Positions 1 to 10,993 of a stretch of 64,000 bases of DNA are shown one piece after another. The notes below the pieces were generated by a model. It worked only from the letters and a program-made list of their open reading frames with translations. It made no database searches and was not told where the DNA came from. The stretch spans positions 2,232,001 to 2,296,000 of the forward strand of contig NW_026944387.1 of the NCBI RefSeq assembly GCF_033439725.1. Reading direction: 5' to 3'. A program made the translations under genes and the position numbers. The first letter of the stretch is position 1; each line of letters starts with the position of its first letter. Source of the stretch: Neurospora tetraspora. Taxonomy: Eukaryota; Ascomycota; Sordariomycetes; Sordariales; Sordariaceae.

Positions 1-2030
1 CGAAACTGGGCTAATAAGCAAGGATTAAATAGGCGGGGGCCGGGGCATTCTAATAGTCCTAAGCGGCCGCGGAGGCTATACTTATAGCGTTAACTTAATA
101 ACCCCTAACCCGGCAATATTAATTATACTACTATTAACCGTAACTATACTAACTTTATTAAAGAATAGTATTACTTCCTTTACCGCCGCCTCTACCGCTT
201 CTACTTCCTCTACGACCTCCGCTTCTACTGTAAAATAAGCGGACCTCCTTTTTAAAATTAATATTAGTATAATACGCAATTAAAAAGTAACCCTAACGGC
301 CGTAGCGGGTATAAACGCTTATTTACATACGGTAATCGAAAACTTCTTAGGAAATTATACTACGTAGGGTAATATCGGTAGCAGATATTTTATTAATATT
401 AATATTTATAGCGGTACTACTTTAATTAATAGGCTTATCCGTAGTAGAAATAGAAGTAATTTTTAATTTATAGAAGAGGTTAATAAAATTATCGTAGTAA
501 GTACTATCTTCGAAATTCTAAGCAAAGCCCCGGGCAATTTTAAACTACTTTATATAATTATTATCGGCGGGCTAAGGGTATTAAAAAGCGAAAGCGGCCC
601 GGACCTCCTTAATAATTTTACTACAAAAATAATAAACTTTTATAATATCGTCAAATTTATAATAATCGACGAATAAAATAAACTAATCATCAAAAACTTA
701 TTAGCGTATATCCTTAATTATTTTTAATTTATTTAATTCGCAGCAAACGTAAATAATAAGGTCGATATTATCGTATTTAATATTGAATTTAATGAAGAGG
801 TTTATTATAATCTTCTATTTCTACTTCATATTATCGGTAGAATATTCGAAAATCGTAATCAAATCTAATTCAATAGTAGAAAAGGGCGTACCCTCTAAAA
901 ACTTAACGATATATAAAAAACGTTTAACCTTAGGCGTAAAGTAAATAGCTTTATCGATTTAATATAATTTAATCTTTATATGCTAAATTCAGTAGCGCTC
1001 TACGCATTCTAAGAGGGTATTACCCTTAATATTAAACGGCGGGACGTACGAATAGGACAATACCAACCATCCGTTACTGGTAACTATAATTAATATATTA
1101 AAATCGTTTAGGGGGTTAAAGTTGCTCGGGGGTCCGGAGTTATTAAAAATAGGGATTTAGGCCAGGTCGTATATAAAATTAACAGTATTTACTTATTTTA
1201 ACCGATCACGGAAATCATTAATAGGCTCAACGTATTTCTCGTATTATTTTTAAAAAGCGAAGTTAATATTAATTTTAAAATTAGTAAAAGATTATTTTAA
1301 AGTAACAATCTCTTTATATAATTTATTAACCTTAAATTTATATTAGAAGGCCGTACGTAATAACTAAATTACTATTGAATTTAACAACCTCCCTTTAAGA
1401 ATCTTCTAACTCTTCTTCTACTCTTTAAACGTAATCGTAAGCCTTAATAATATTATTGTAAATTAAACGATTTAAAGTGATAATTACGTTATAAAAAACG
1501 GGGATAGTCGTAAAAACGAAGGCGTATTCTATAATCGAAATCGAAGGGAGGCCGGTAAAAGGATTACTATTAAGGTTTATAAATACCTCTACAAAGTTAT
1601 TATAAATCGCTTAATTTATGGAATCAACAACTTAGAAAGCTCCGATTACAATAGCTACAATAAAATTATTTATAATAACTAGGACGCCCAATATTAATCG
1701 CTAAATTAATTGCAACAGCAATAATCTCTTAAAATTACCGTCTTAAAAATAAGAGGAAAGAAAGGACTAGATACCTAATTAATTAATTAATTAACTCTTA
1801 GCTCGGACCTAGGGATATTAGAATCGAATTTTATATTTATCCCGTTAATGAGGGCCTAAATTTTAAAGGGTCGCAATACGAAATTTACACCTATTTAAGA
1901 ATTTAATTAATTAATTAATTTCTCCCTTAAGCGCATGTAACATAATAATAAAGTATAATAAATTATTACGGAGCGAAGTACTATTAGGGGTAGGATAAAA
2001 TATACGTTATTGTACGGAGGAGAGGAAAGA
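1..2030. repeat. AT-rich, RIP-like repeat block, element not identified
   Basis: Very AT-rich DNA dominated by TA-rich words, with no open frame of useful length on either strand. Short stretches of legible but stop-interrupted translation occur (for example 520-1260 on +), so this is probably mutated repeat DNA rather than simple low-complexity sequence. I cannot assign it to a transposon family. The composition matches the other RIP-like blocks in the window and differs sharply from the roughly 50% GC gene core. Confidence 0.6.
1776..1921. repeat. Pair of TTAA-type runs flanking about 110 bp
   Basis: Two nearly identical runs of alternating TTAA units lie at 1776-1793 and 1902-1921. Because TTAA is self-complementary, the pair could base-pair as a stem. 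This may be just an extreme product of AT enrichment. No gene function is implied. Confidence 0.4.
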
Positions 2031-2480
2031 AAGGTGTACGTAGAGAACTAGCTATATAGGCGAGAGCCCTAGTAGGCCAGTCCGTACACGCGCACACGTG
2101 CAGCTATACGTAACTGCTGTACTCTAGGCATAGTACATAAGGCAGTCAGTGTAGTGCCAGAATGTCATAGGCTAGCCCTGTGACATCTTAGTACTCTTAT
2201 CACCGTCGTTGCTATTGCAATTCCAATTGTCGCTCGGGAGACAATGTCTACGACCAAGGCCGACGGAGGAATGCAATGCTGCTCACGGGAGAGACTTCCA
2301 AAATCGCCCTCGAAAAATGCCCCTACGAGGAATTGAACCCCTGACCTCCCCACCGTTAAACAGAACATACTATGACAGGCTAGAGTGCATATGCCTAGTA
2401 AGCCAAACCTATAAAAGATAGGATGATGTTCTGCTTGCTAGGCAGAACTCGTAATGCACACTATAAGGCCAATGTCAACC
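2031..2480. other. Less mutated island inside the RIP block, possible LTR or SINE remnant
   Basis: Base composition returns to near normal here, unlike both flanks. The stretch contains a tRNA-like unit on the minus strand (2318-2388) and a TATA-like TATAAAAG near 2411 on the plus strand. It ends where the copia internal domain appears to begin. It could be the 5' LTR of that copia element, a tRNA-derived SINE, or unrelated single-copy DNA. I could not align it convincingly to the sequence after the downstream purine tract at 6554-6562. Confidence 0.35.
2318..2388 (-). pseudogene. Decayed tRNA-like unit with T-arm and pol III terminator
   Basis: Read on the minus strand, a T-arm of the form AGGGG-TTCAATT-CCTCG (four of five pairs) is followed by a seven-base acceptor strand, one discriminator A and then a run of five T (2313-2317), the usual pol III stop. 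The whole unit from a GC-start to the discriminator is about 71 nt, a tRNA length. The 5' acceptor strand and D-arm pair poorly and no anticodon can be assigned, so I read it as a pseudogene or the head of a SINE. An intact but divergent tRNA is less likely. Confidence 0.4.
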
Positions 2481-4984
2481 TGTGATAATAATAGCTAAAA
2501 ATATAATAGCGAAAATTAAAATAAAATTGCTAATAATAAGGATATTTATTAAAAAGGTAAGAATAATGAAAAATTTAAAGGTTCTAAAGGAAAAAGGAAG
2601 CTTTAGTCGGATAAAACCGAAATTTAATTACGTAAGAAATTTAATATCTCTATATTTAAAGTATACGAGAGAAGATTATATTCTTTAAAGGATTATTAGT
2701 ATATCAACTTAAGCGCGAAGCCGAAGTATATTATAAGGCTATTCCCTTCTATTTAACGTATTATTAAAGCTAATTTCGCGAAGGACCCCAAACTTACTAA
2801 AGAGGCTACGAAAATTGTAATTGAGAATAGTAGTAAAGAGAAGGCTCTTATGAAGGAGGAGAACACGTAATTACCTATTGTAATTCGAAATTTTGCTTAT
2901 AGAGCGACCTTTTAAATTAACGGAGTATATTAAATTGGGAACGAAATTTACCTTCTTAAGAATTTAACGATATTCGATTTTAGTAATTCTTTTTATATAT
3001 TTAATAAAACTATTCGTTTGCTTTATTTTTATTATATTAATCTAGATAATTCTTTGTAGGCTAGCGATATTTAAATAGCGATTAAAAGGTTTAGAGAGGT
3101 TGACGTCGTTATTAAGGGTAAGAACGGTCCTTTAAAACTATAATTAAAGGAGGTCGCCTTTTACTTTAATTTCGCTACTAATTTCGTCACCTATTTCTAA
3201 CTATAAAAGTAAAATGTCTATTAAAACTACTAACTACTAAATAATTATTTAAAGAAATCTAATAATTTATTCTTTTATTATTTGGATACTATTTATAATT
3301 AAACAGTTATCGAGATTATCCTACGTTTATTTACTAAAGCCTCGTTTATAATGCGTCATTATAAAATTTATTTCTATACGAAACGCCACTCTAAATAATT
3401 AATAGAAATATAGTATCTATAATTTGGCTACCCGGGACCTTAAGTAATTGACTACTTTTAAAATATTAATAGAATTAAACTTACTAATTAAAAATTACGC
3501 AATATACCCTTAATTACATACGACACGTACGCGATAATAAAGATTAAATAATAAGTTAACCATATAATTAAAGACTAAGGTTTTAGATTTGGAAAAAAAT
3601 TCATTATTAATTTCCTCGAATTTAACAAAAGAATTAACGAGGTTAAATACTTTCTCCTCATTACTTATTGATAGTCCGGATACATTTAGGATTATTACTT
3701 ATTAAAGTATTAAACAATTACTATAACTACTACACTAATATTTTATATCAATATACTACAATACTGATACAATATTAAAATTAAAACTTTCGAATACAAT
3801 AACGAATTTATAACTAATAAGGTCAAATATAAATTATTATAATAAAGGGCGAATTTTGAACCTTCTACTCTCAATATATAAATATAGAACGGTAAAGTAG
3901 AGCGTTTAGGGGGTATTATTAAAGAAAGATATAATATTATATTAATGAATTCGAAATTCCCAATAGATTTATAGCCGGAAATCACTTGCATAGTAATTTA
4001 CCTTATTAATCGTTCCCTTCGTTACTTATATAATTAGAAATCTTCCTTCGAACAGTTTTATACCTATATTATATAATAAAATAATTAATAAGAAGCTCGT
4101 AAACTAAATTTAAACCACTTTAAAGTTTATAACTATAAAGCTTTTACTATAATAAATACCGTATAGAAGAAAGAGTAGCGGCGTTAAAAATATTTACCTA
4201 AAATATAAATAGGGTTTGTTATCAATTATTTAACGACTTCTATCTATCGTATATAGAATCCACATACAAATTGGATTATTTAGACTAGGGATATAATCTT
4301 TAACAAGAAGATTACTTATAACCTAAATCTTAAAAAATTGAAAGAGGACCTCTAAATAAATAGTAAAGAATTAGCGGATTTATTTAATAAAATTGACAAA
4401 CCGTATAATTAACCTTCGAAAGTATCCGAATTATTAAAGAAAAAAGGTTATAAACTATAGAATAATATCGATAATACAAATATTAAACCGCTCCTTTCGA
4501 GCCTCGTCAATCGAAAATACGAATAATATTAAGAAGATTCCTAAGAAGGGAGTAATTAATTGTAAGAAATCGCTATTTAGTAGCCTACTATAAAAAAGTA
4601 TTTATCGAATATACTATAAAATTATACCCGCTATTTTTATTTACCCCGCCAACCGTACTCTATATTAATTATTTAATCAACCGAACTATCGATAAGTATT
4701 TCCATTAGTAAAAATTATAAGAAGTTGCCTTTAACGCTAATAGATTATTATAGCTAATAATGAAAATAAATAGGAAGATAATTACTAAGGTAGAAGTATA
4801 ACGGCTAATTATAAAATATAGCCGTTTCAATAGGGTTTACCAACGGGATTTACTAATTATACCCAAATATTATAATAATTTTAATAACCATTTATTCGGT
4901 CAATTATTTAAGTAAATAGAAGAAACTTATTTACAAAGTTATAAAGATATACAAACGTAGATTGAGATTGACGAAGGCATATTA

Positions 4985-5520
4985 TAGGTAAAAAGTAAAT
5001 AAATCTTCGATTATATATAAGTATACGCCTACAAATTTAATAAAAATAATATGTTTAATAAATATAAAGTAGAATTCGTTGTAAGAAGGAAGTAATAAAG
5101 TAAAACGGGAATAAATACGTATACCTCTACCTTAATAAGGAAATTATTTAAATCTATTATTACTCTAATTATTTGTTTGAACCTTAAATTTATTTAATAC
5201 GATATAATTAATACTTTTATTAATACCTTTTGTAATAAGGAGATTTATATACGTATACCGTCTAGGTATCAAATCCCCGGCAAGGTACTCAAATTAATTA
5301 AAATACTATATAGTTTCCGACGAGTACCCTTATTGTAGTAACGCAAGTTTAGCAGAGTATTTAAATTAATAAGATTCGAAGCAATCCTTAAGGACCCTTA
5401 TATTATAAGAAAGAATAATATTTTTATACTCTATTATATTGATAATATGATCTTTATATTTAATAAAAATAAAATAGAAAAAATTAAAAAATATAGGATA
5501 GAATTATAATTAAAATATTA
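4985..5520 (+). pseudogene. copia reverse transcriptase remnant
   Basis: From 5282 the frame reads K-V-L-K-L-I-K-I-L-Y-S-F-R-R-V-P-L-L and then two stops. This corresponds to the copia hallmark ALYGLRRSPLLWQ, with TGG-to-TAG and CAA-to-TAA changes at the W-Q pair (5336-5341). About 90 nt later the catalytic YVDD motif appears as Y-I-D-N (near 5430-5460), so an active-site Asp is lost as well. The upstream part matches the usual order of the copia RT fingers (a Y-K-V-E-F-V-V-R-R stretch, then an I-Y-I-R-I-P-S-R-Y-Q-I-P-G-K stretch). The gene is dead. Confidence 0.8.
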
Positions 5521-5689
5521 TTTAATTAGAAAAAATAAATTCTAATGGTTTTTAGGTACTGAAATTATATATGACCGAAATTAGGAATAGATTTAATTAT
5601 TTTAAAAAGTATATATCGATAAAATTTCGAAATTATTTAAATTTAATTATTGACTTACTCTAGTACTTATAAGCTATAAGGAATTAGTC

Positions 5690-6010
5690 CCTTACAAGGG
5701 TATTGCTAACTATATAGAAATATATACTTATTAAATTAATATAAGATTATTATTATATATAGTAATTAATATTTAATTAAATATTACCTTCGTATTAAAT
5801 AAATTAATTAGATATAATTATAATCCTAATTCTACTATATAGCCGTTAGTAAAAAGGTTATATAATATCTTCGAATAACGAAAATATAGGGACTCTACTT
5901 TAGTGGTAGTAATAAATTTAAAATTATTTCTAATGCTTCGTTTATTAATAATAATAAAATTATAAGAGTTTATAAAGGTTTACTATTAAATTCTATAGTA
6001 GTCTAATTTA
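5690..6010 (+). pseudogene. copia RNase H-proximal region remnant
   Basis: The translation after the reverse transcriptase keeps the pattern seen between RT and RNase H in fungal copia polyproteins: a Y-K-G-I-A-N-Y segment, then T-F-V-L-N-K-L-I-R-Y-N-Y-N-P, in place of the usual LLYAA...RPDIAFAVSRLARFNQNP. Stops and I/N/K-biased substitutions interrupt it. The assignment is inferred from order and partial similarity. Confidence 0.5.
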
Positions 6011-6562
6011 TTAGGGAATAATTAAATAGATTATAGTTACTACATTAACAATAAAAATAAAATTGTATATAATTAAAAAGGTAGTAAAGGAAACCCTTTT
6101 TATAAACTGGTTAATTTTAATTCTAAGGGTAAAATTATTAAAGGACCCTATCCCTACTCTACGATATAATAACCAATAAACTATTAAAGTACTTATAAAA
6201 GAGATGCCTACTTTTAATATAAAGATAAAGTATATAAATATTTATAAATATTAATTAAAAGAGGAGATTATTAAGAAGAAAATACTTAATATCGAATATT
6301 TAGAGACGAAATCGATGCTAGTAGATAGATTGATGAAAGTATTAGGTATTCTAGAGTATAGGAAATTTAGGAAATTGTTACGTATAGCCGAAGTGCCGCC
6401 GTAGAAGGATAGCGGAGGAGAGGATAATCCGGTACCAAAGAAGGTTAATTTCGATAATTTGGATAAAATACTAAGATTGAAAATATGAAAAGACGAGAGT
6501 AATATATAAATAGTTTCACTTTTAACCTCAAAGAAGTAAGTAGAGGTTTGTAAGTGAGGGGG

Positions 6563-6660
6563 TATATTAAATTCCAGGGTAGTATTCTACCTAGATATAG
6601 GTTAGATGCTAGAGTCCCAGCCACTTAATTTATAAGTCTTGGCAAATATAGGTTACCCCC
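6563..6660 (+). repeat. Putative start of 3' LTR of the copia element
   Basis: This begins directly after the purine-rich tract that would prime plus-strand synthesis. The first bases (TATATTAAATTCC) could be a RIP-altered TGTTA-type LTR start. I found no convincing second copy for the 5' LTR, so the call rests on position only. Confidence 0.3.
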
Positions 6661-6904
6661 AAAACCCCCAGACCTTCTGGAGCAGAGCGCTCGAGTCAGT
6701 CACACAGAATCAATCAACCAGATCACACCAGTAAATCTGACACAATCCCGTCGCTGCGCCTCTTTTGACTTCTCTAGGCGGTTGTGAGGTTGTCCAATCG
6801 CAAGGGACCGTAGCCAGTGAGCTGGCTGTAGAATCTTAGTACACAGGCCTAAGCATTTACTGGTTTGTGCACGACCCAACTCAACGGAGTACGTACCTTG
6901 GTAC

Positions 6905-7608
6905 CTCTAATAGTGCTCCCAATGAGCCAAGCCGAGCCGAGCTCGAGAGTATGGCTCGACTCGGCTCGTCTCCACATACCGCTTTTTTTCATTCGATTTG
7001 GATTCGTTCTAGCCAGCTGTAGTCTAGTACTGCCCACTTTTCTAAGCCGATCGCAAGCAAGACCCGCCCAGAGTGGGTATTTGAACGTGGTGGCAGGGGG
7101 TAAACCAGTTGGCTGGCACTCGCTCATATGCCCAGATAGGGTATGGCGGCCCGCTATACCCTTTCTGAGCGAATCCAAATCGAATGAAAAAAAGCGGTAG
7201 AGGCCAGCTCGGCTCGGCTCTAGCTCGGCTCGCTATGGGCTCGTTAGGCTTGTTTTGAAAATAGTATACTAAAGACCTCTGTTGTTGCTATAGCAACGAG
7301 AAGTAACCACTTCTTACTACAACCTAACGCGTAAAAAGAGTAAATTACTCACTTTGACGTATGGGCGGATGCTGAAATATACCCCCGACTCTACGTATAT
7401 ACCTGGATCCGGTCATTCTGCAGAAGAAATTGGGGTACATACACCAAAAAATATTGGAGAACCATACTATACAAGCCTGACGAGCTATGACGAGCCGAGC
7501 CTAACCTCCAGCTCGTTCAAAATACCCCCCCGGCTCGGCTCGTACCAAAATATCTGGGCTCAGCTCGGCTCGCCAACGGCTCGGCTCATTGGGGCTACTG
7601 CTCTAATA
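6905..7608. mobile_element. Non-autonomous hAT-like DNA element (MITE-like)
   Basis: The 8-mer CTCTAATA occurs at both ends (6905-6912 and 7601-7608), the target-site duplication length made by hAT transposases. Just inside lie imperfect terminal inverted repeats. The left end reads TAGTGCTCCCAATGAGCC, and the right end, reverse-complemented, reads CAGTAGCCCCAATGAGCC. The first bases of the left repeat overlap the 8-mer, so the exact end is uncertain by two bases. The interior is full of subterminal GGCTCGGCTC/GAGCCGAGCC motifs in both orientations, a usual hAT feature. At about 690 bp with no transposase frame it would need a partner in trans. Unlike its left neighbour it is not AT-converted, suggesting low copy number or recent arrival. 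Confidence 0.7.
6977..7199. repeat. Perfect 30-bp inverted repeat inside the hAT-like element
   Basis: Arms at 6977-7006 and 7170-7199 are exact reverse complements (TACCGCTTTTTTT... against ...AAAAAAAGCGGTA) separated by 163 bp. A second, weaker inverted pair links about 7219-7260 with about 7463-7500 (GCTCGTTAGGCTTGT against ACAAGCCTGACGAGC). Together they make a nested, hairpin-prone interior. Confidence 0.85.
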
Positions 7609-9577
7609 CAAGACCCCAAAGACCAAGTTCAAAGGCCAACTCCAACTTCAACACCTCCGTCCACCACACGAGCTTGCCGTAGGTTGTTATAATTCTTCAA
7701 CCCCATTCCAGTAGACAATGACTTAGGCCGTCCGCTAGTCTTTCTTTGAGGACCGACAACACTTTCTACTCTGTTGGCCGACATGAGACGCCGCCACAAC
7801 ACAGTCGCAAGCAAGACCAACAGCCCGTGACCATTTTCCACTTCGATTGTTGTCCACTTGCTCGAAACATCATCTGGTGATAGCCCTCCAGTTAGCACAT
7901 CATCAGCTGATGGTAGAAGAAATCGGCCGCACGAGCTTCACAAGAGTGTCATACGCAATCAGTGAATCACCTGGAAGCTTCAAATCCAAACGCCTTCAAG
8001 CTCACCGTATACCTACCTACCGGGGCCGGCCGCCGGACATATCTAAGTGGAATACCAACCAAAGACACCAGCAATCTAGTTTGTTCATCCCACCATCTAG
8101 CTGCGCCAAACATATAGTCAATTGAGCGGAGTTAAGGCACAAAAACACCGATTATCTCCTGAAGCTGCCTAAAGATCACTTCACTCACTTTCATTGAATC
8201 CCCCAACGCCCAGTCACGAAATACCTGATCTCCGGCTGACATTCCGGACCTGCGCTAGTCATCCAGTAAGCAGCAACTTAATAACCGGATCCGATGAGAT
8301 ATCCCTTCCACGAAACTTTTCAAAAATGTCTGTTGGAACAGGTTGAAAACTTGCGATCTGAAAATCCCGGTTTGGATTGATCACACAGGCTTGTACCCCT
8401 TCCGGACCGACCGGGGTGTTTGAATGACTACCGGTATGTTTCCCTTGTCATCGTTCGGGCCAACATGTGAAAGGGCAAACCCGCCTTCATTCACGTGTGC
8501 CAACACACAGAGCCCGGCAACAGATGTGTGTCAAGAAACAAAGCCCAGAACCAGATGGATCGATCAACTGGGGAAGCCTTTCCAACTGCCTCAGGTTGAT
8601 AACGTCAATCAGCCTTTCTTTTCTCCATTCACACGATGACGGAAATGCGTTGCGCAGCCAACCAACCAACCATTGTCCATCCGAGGCTGTGCCGGTTTGC
8701 CTCAGCCCTAACGACCCGCTTGTTAGTTTGGGGTTTGACTGTTTCCGGTCCCTTGGGACACCAACGGTGCTCAGCCCTGTCCGTCTTGACGAACAACACC
8801 ACTCACTAGTTCACCAACATAGCCTAACGAGCCGCCTTGATAACTGCCGCACGCGAAGTAGAAGATCTATCTGCCTGTCATCGTATTTCGCGAACGGTCA
8901 AAGGAGGAGACAAGACAACACGCCAATCAAGCCAACAGCCTCTTTCAGACCTTTCACCATTCCGGATGTCATACGTTGTACAGTGTACCGAACGCAGGCG
9001 GGTTCTGCTTGACGCTTGACCGTTGGTTATACTGACAGGGATGGGAAAAGTCCAGGTTACGGGAAGTTTTACAGACATCATCATGACCAACTCAACCTCA
9101 CGAGGCTCTCACGACCAGCGTGGAAACACCAGAGCAAACTCTACTCTGATCGTCAGTTCACGGCCCCAACCGGCAGTCAAAACCAAAGACACAATCATCA
9201 AGTAAGTAAGGTTGATGTAAGCTCGTTATATATGGTTTCGATAACTTGGTACCCGCGCATCGAAATCAAACTCCGCGTAAGTCCAAACCAAGCTATCCTA
9301 GTTCTAGTCTATACACAGGAAGGAGATGGTAACGACGAGAACATGTCGTTGTCCTCTGGCCAAGTGAAGAAAAGATGCACGTAACCCCCCAGACAATGCA
9401 TCAAGATAGGAAAGAGAAAAAATGGTATATCGCAAATGCAAACGAAAAGCACACAGAGAAGACTTTGGCCGGTCGGAAAGAGGAAGCAGAGCTTTTGTTA
9501 TACCAGTGAAGGAACCGAGTTTTAGCAAAAAAAGAGAAAGGAGATCAGACAGGACAGAACAGGTCTACAATGACCGT
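7609..9577. other. Intergenic, no supported gene
   Basis: About 2 kb of roughly balanced composition. Several overlapping open frames of 60-180 codons exist (longest 8467-9012, +), but they are Ser/Arg/His-rich, overlap one another on both strands and show no third-position GC preference or family motif. The right-hand part should contain the 3' UTR of the SRP40 gene. Confidence 0.5.
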
Positions 9578-10993
9578 TTAGTCATCGAACTTGATGCCAC
9601 CGACGGCGAAGGTGTCGATGGGTCCGCCCCGGTAGCTGCCCCTCTTCTTCTTGTTCTTCTCCTTGGTGAAGCCCTTTCCTCTGGTGACAATTAGATCCTC
9701 GTGCGCCTTCTGGCCCCACGCGTGACCGGCGAAAGCGTTGGAAGCGAGACGCGGGTCAACTACGACGTCCTTGCGCACGCGAGAGAAGGGCTGGATCTCC
9801 TTCTTGGGTGGCGGGCCGTTGGCCTTGCCGCGGTTGTTGGTCTTCTCCGCGTTGTCAGGAACGGGAGTAGACTCGGTGGAAGCCTTGATGGTAGCAGAGG
9901 AGTCGGAACCGTTAGTGGAGGCGGCCTTCTTGTTGTCGGTCTTCTTCTCGTCCTCGGAGTCGGAAGAGTCAGAGTCGGACGAAGAATCGCTGGAGGAGCT
10001 GTCGCTGGAGGAGCTGTCGGACTTGACAGCCTTCTTGACTTCCTTCTTGACCTCCTTCTTCTCAGCCTCAGACTCAGAAGAGTCAGAGTCGGAGTCCGAG
10101 CTGGAGTCGGAATCAGACGAAGAGTCAGAAGAGGAGTCGGAGTCGCTGGAGGAGCTCGAATCCGAATCGGAAGAGGAATCGGAGGAAGAATCAGAAGACG
10201 AGGAGTCGGAGCTAGAATCGGAAGAAGAGTCGGAAGAGGAAGAGTCAGAAGACTCCTCCTTCTTGGCGACAGCGGCCTTCTTGGGAGAAGCAGCCTTGGC
10301 GGCGGGCTTCTTCTTGTCGTCTTCGGATTCGGAGGAAGAAGACGAGTCGGAGGAGTCAGATGAAGACTCAGAAGAGGAGGAAGAAGACTCGGCGACCTTC
10401 TGCTTCTTGGCCTTGGGGGCCTCATCCTCAGAGCTGGAAGAGTCGCTGGAGGAAGAATCGGACGAAGAGGAAGAGCTCTCGGAGCTGGACTCGGCCTTGC
10501 GCTTGAGAGGGTTGGCGGCAGGGGCGGCGGGGGCGGCGGCCTTGGTCTTCTTAGCCTCATCCTCGCTAGAGCTGGAGTCGCTAGAGCTGTCGCTGGAAGA
10601 GTCGCTGCTGCTGCTAGAGCTCGAGGATTCGGCCTTCTTGGCGGGGGCCTCCTTCATCTTTTCGTCTTCACTGTCACTATCGCTGTCGCTGTCCGAAGAC
10701 TCGGACTCGCTAGAGCTGCTGCTCTCGTCATCGCTGTCGCTATCGTCGCCACTGGTGCTGCCGGCCTGCTTGGGCTTGGCCTCCCAGGTCTGGAAGATAG
10801 AAACGAGGGAAGCGTCGGAAGACTTCTTCTCCCAGCCGTTCTTGGTGATTTTCCTGGTGAACTCGGTCGCGGCGTCGGCAAAGTTGTTCTCGGTGAGGAA
10901 TTTCTCGACGGCGGCAAGGAGCTGAGCGGAAGGCTGGGCGGCAGCCTTCTTCTTGTCGCCCGACTTCTTAACGACCTTCTTGGTGCCGGCCAT
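9578..10993 (-). CDS. SRP40: Nucleolar phosphoprotein SRP40/Nopp140 homologue
   Basis: A 471-residue protein encoded by one exon. The N-terminus carries a LisH-type dimerisation motif (about residues 20-50, LLAAVEKFLTENNFADAATE). The middle 300 residues are alternating Ser/Asp/Glu blocks and Lys/Ala/Pro linkers, the CK2-phosphorylated repeat architecture of Nopp140. The last 70 residues are the SRP40 C-terminal domain (FSRVRKDVVVDPRLASNAF, HAWGQKAHEDL, GKGFTKEKNKKKRG). In the family these proteins act in the nucleolus as chaperones of box C/D and H/ACA snoRNPs and in ribosome assembly. I chose the ATG at 10993 because it has a CAAAATGGCC context and directly precedes the Lys-rich start of the LisH region. 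The in-frame extension to 11152 is Ser/Thr-rich and looks like leader. The Ser tract is repetitive DNA and may vary in length between strains. Confidence 0.92.
   Translation of the reverse strand: MAGTKKVVKKSGDKKKAAAQPSAQLLAAVEKFLTENNFADAATEFTRKITKNGWEKKSSDASLVSIFQTWEAKPKQAGSTSGDDSDSDDESSSSSESESSDSDSDSDSEDEKMKEAPAKKAESSSSSSSSDSSSDSSSDSSSSEDEAKKTKAAAPAAPAANPLKRKAESSSESSSSSSDSSSSDSSSSEDEAPKAKKQKVAESSSSSSESSSDSSDSSSSSESEDDKKKPAAKAASPKKAAVAKKEESSDSSSSDSSSDSSSDSSSSDSSSDSSSDSDSSSSSDSDSSSDSSSDSDSSSDSDSDSSESEAEKKEVKKEVKKAVKSDSSSSDSSSSDSSSDSDSSDSEDEKKTDNKKAASTNGSDSSATIKASTESTPVPDNAEKTNNRGKANGPPPKKEIQPFSRVRKDVVVDPRLASNAFAGHAWGQKAHEDLIVTRGKGFTKEKNKKKRGSYRGGPIDTFAVGGIKFDD

Larger units (their letters stand above)
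2480..6562 (+). mobile_element. RIP-mutated Ty1/copia retrotransposon, internal region
   Basis: The plus strand keeps a ghost of a gag-pol polyprotein. The best part (about 4985-6000) reads through reverse transcriptase into a PDIAFAV-like region and on toward RNase H. Integrase-like fragments lie before it, around 4200-4960. Stops are dense and occur where TGG and CAA codons would be expected, which fits C-to-T change on both strands. A purine tract (GTGAGGGGG, 6554-6562) stands at the end, as expected just before a 3' LTR. The left limit is approximate. No part is likely to be translated. Confidence 0.75.

Noticed and set aside
8467-9012. 181-codon frame on + strand
   Set aside because: No codon bias, no motif, and overlapped by other frames of similar quality.
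9738-10925. 395-codon Glu/Ser-rich open frame on + strand
   Set aside because: It is antisense to the Ser/Asp/Glu repeats of the SRP40 homologue. The repeat GAGTCG/CGACTC is open on both strands.
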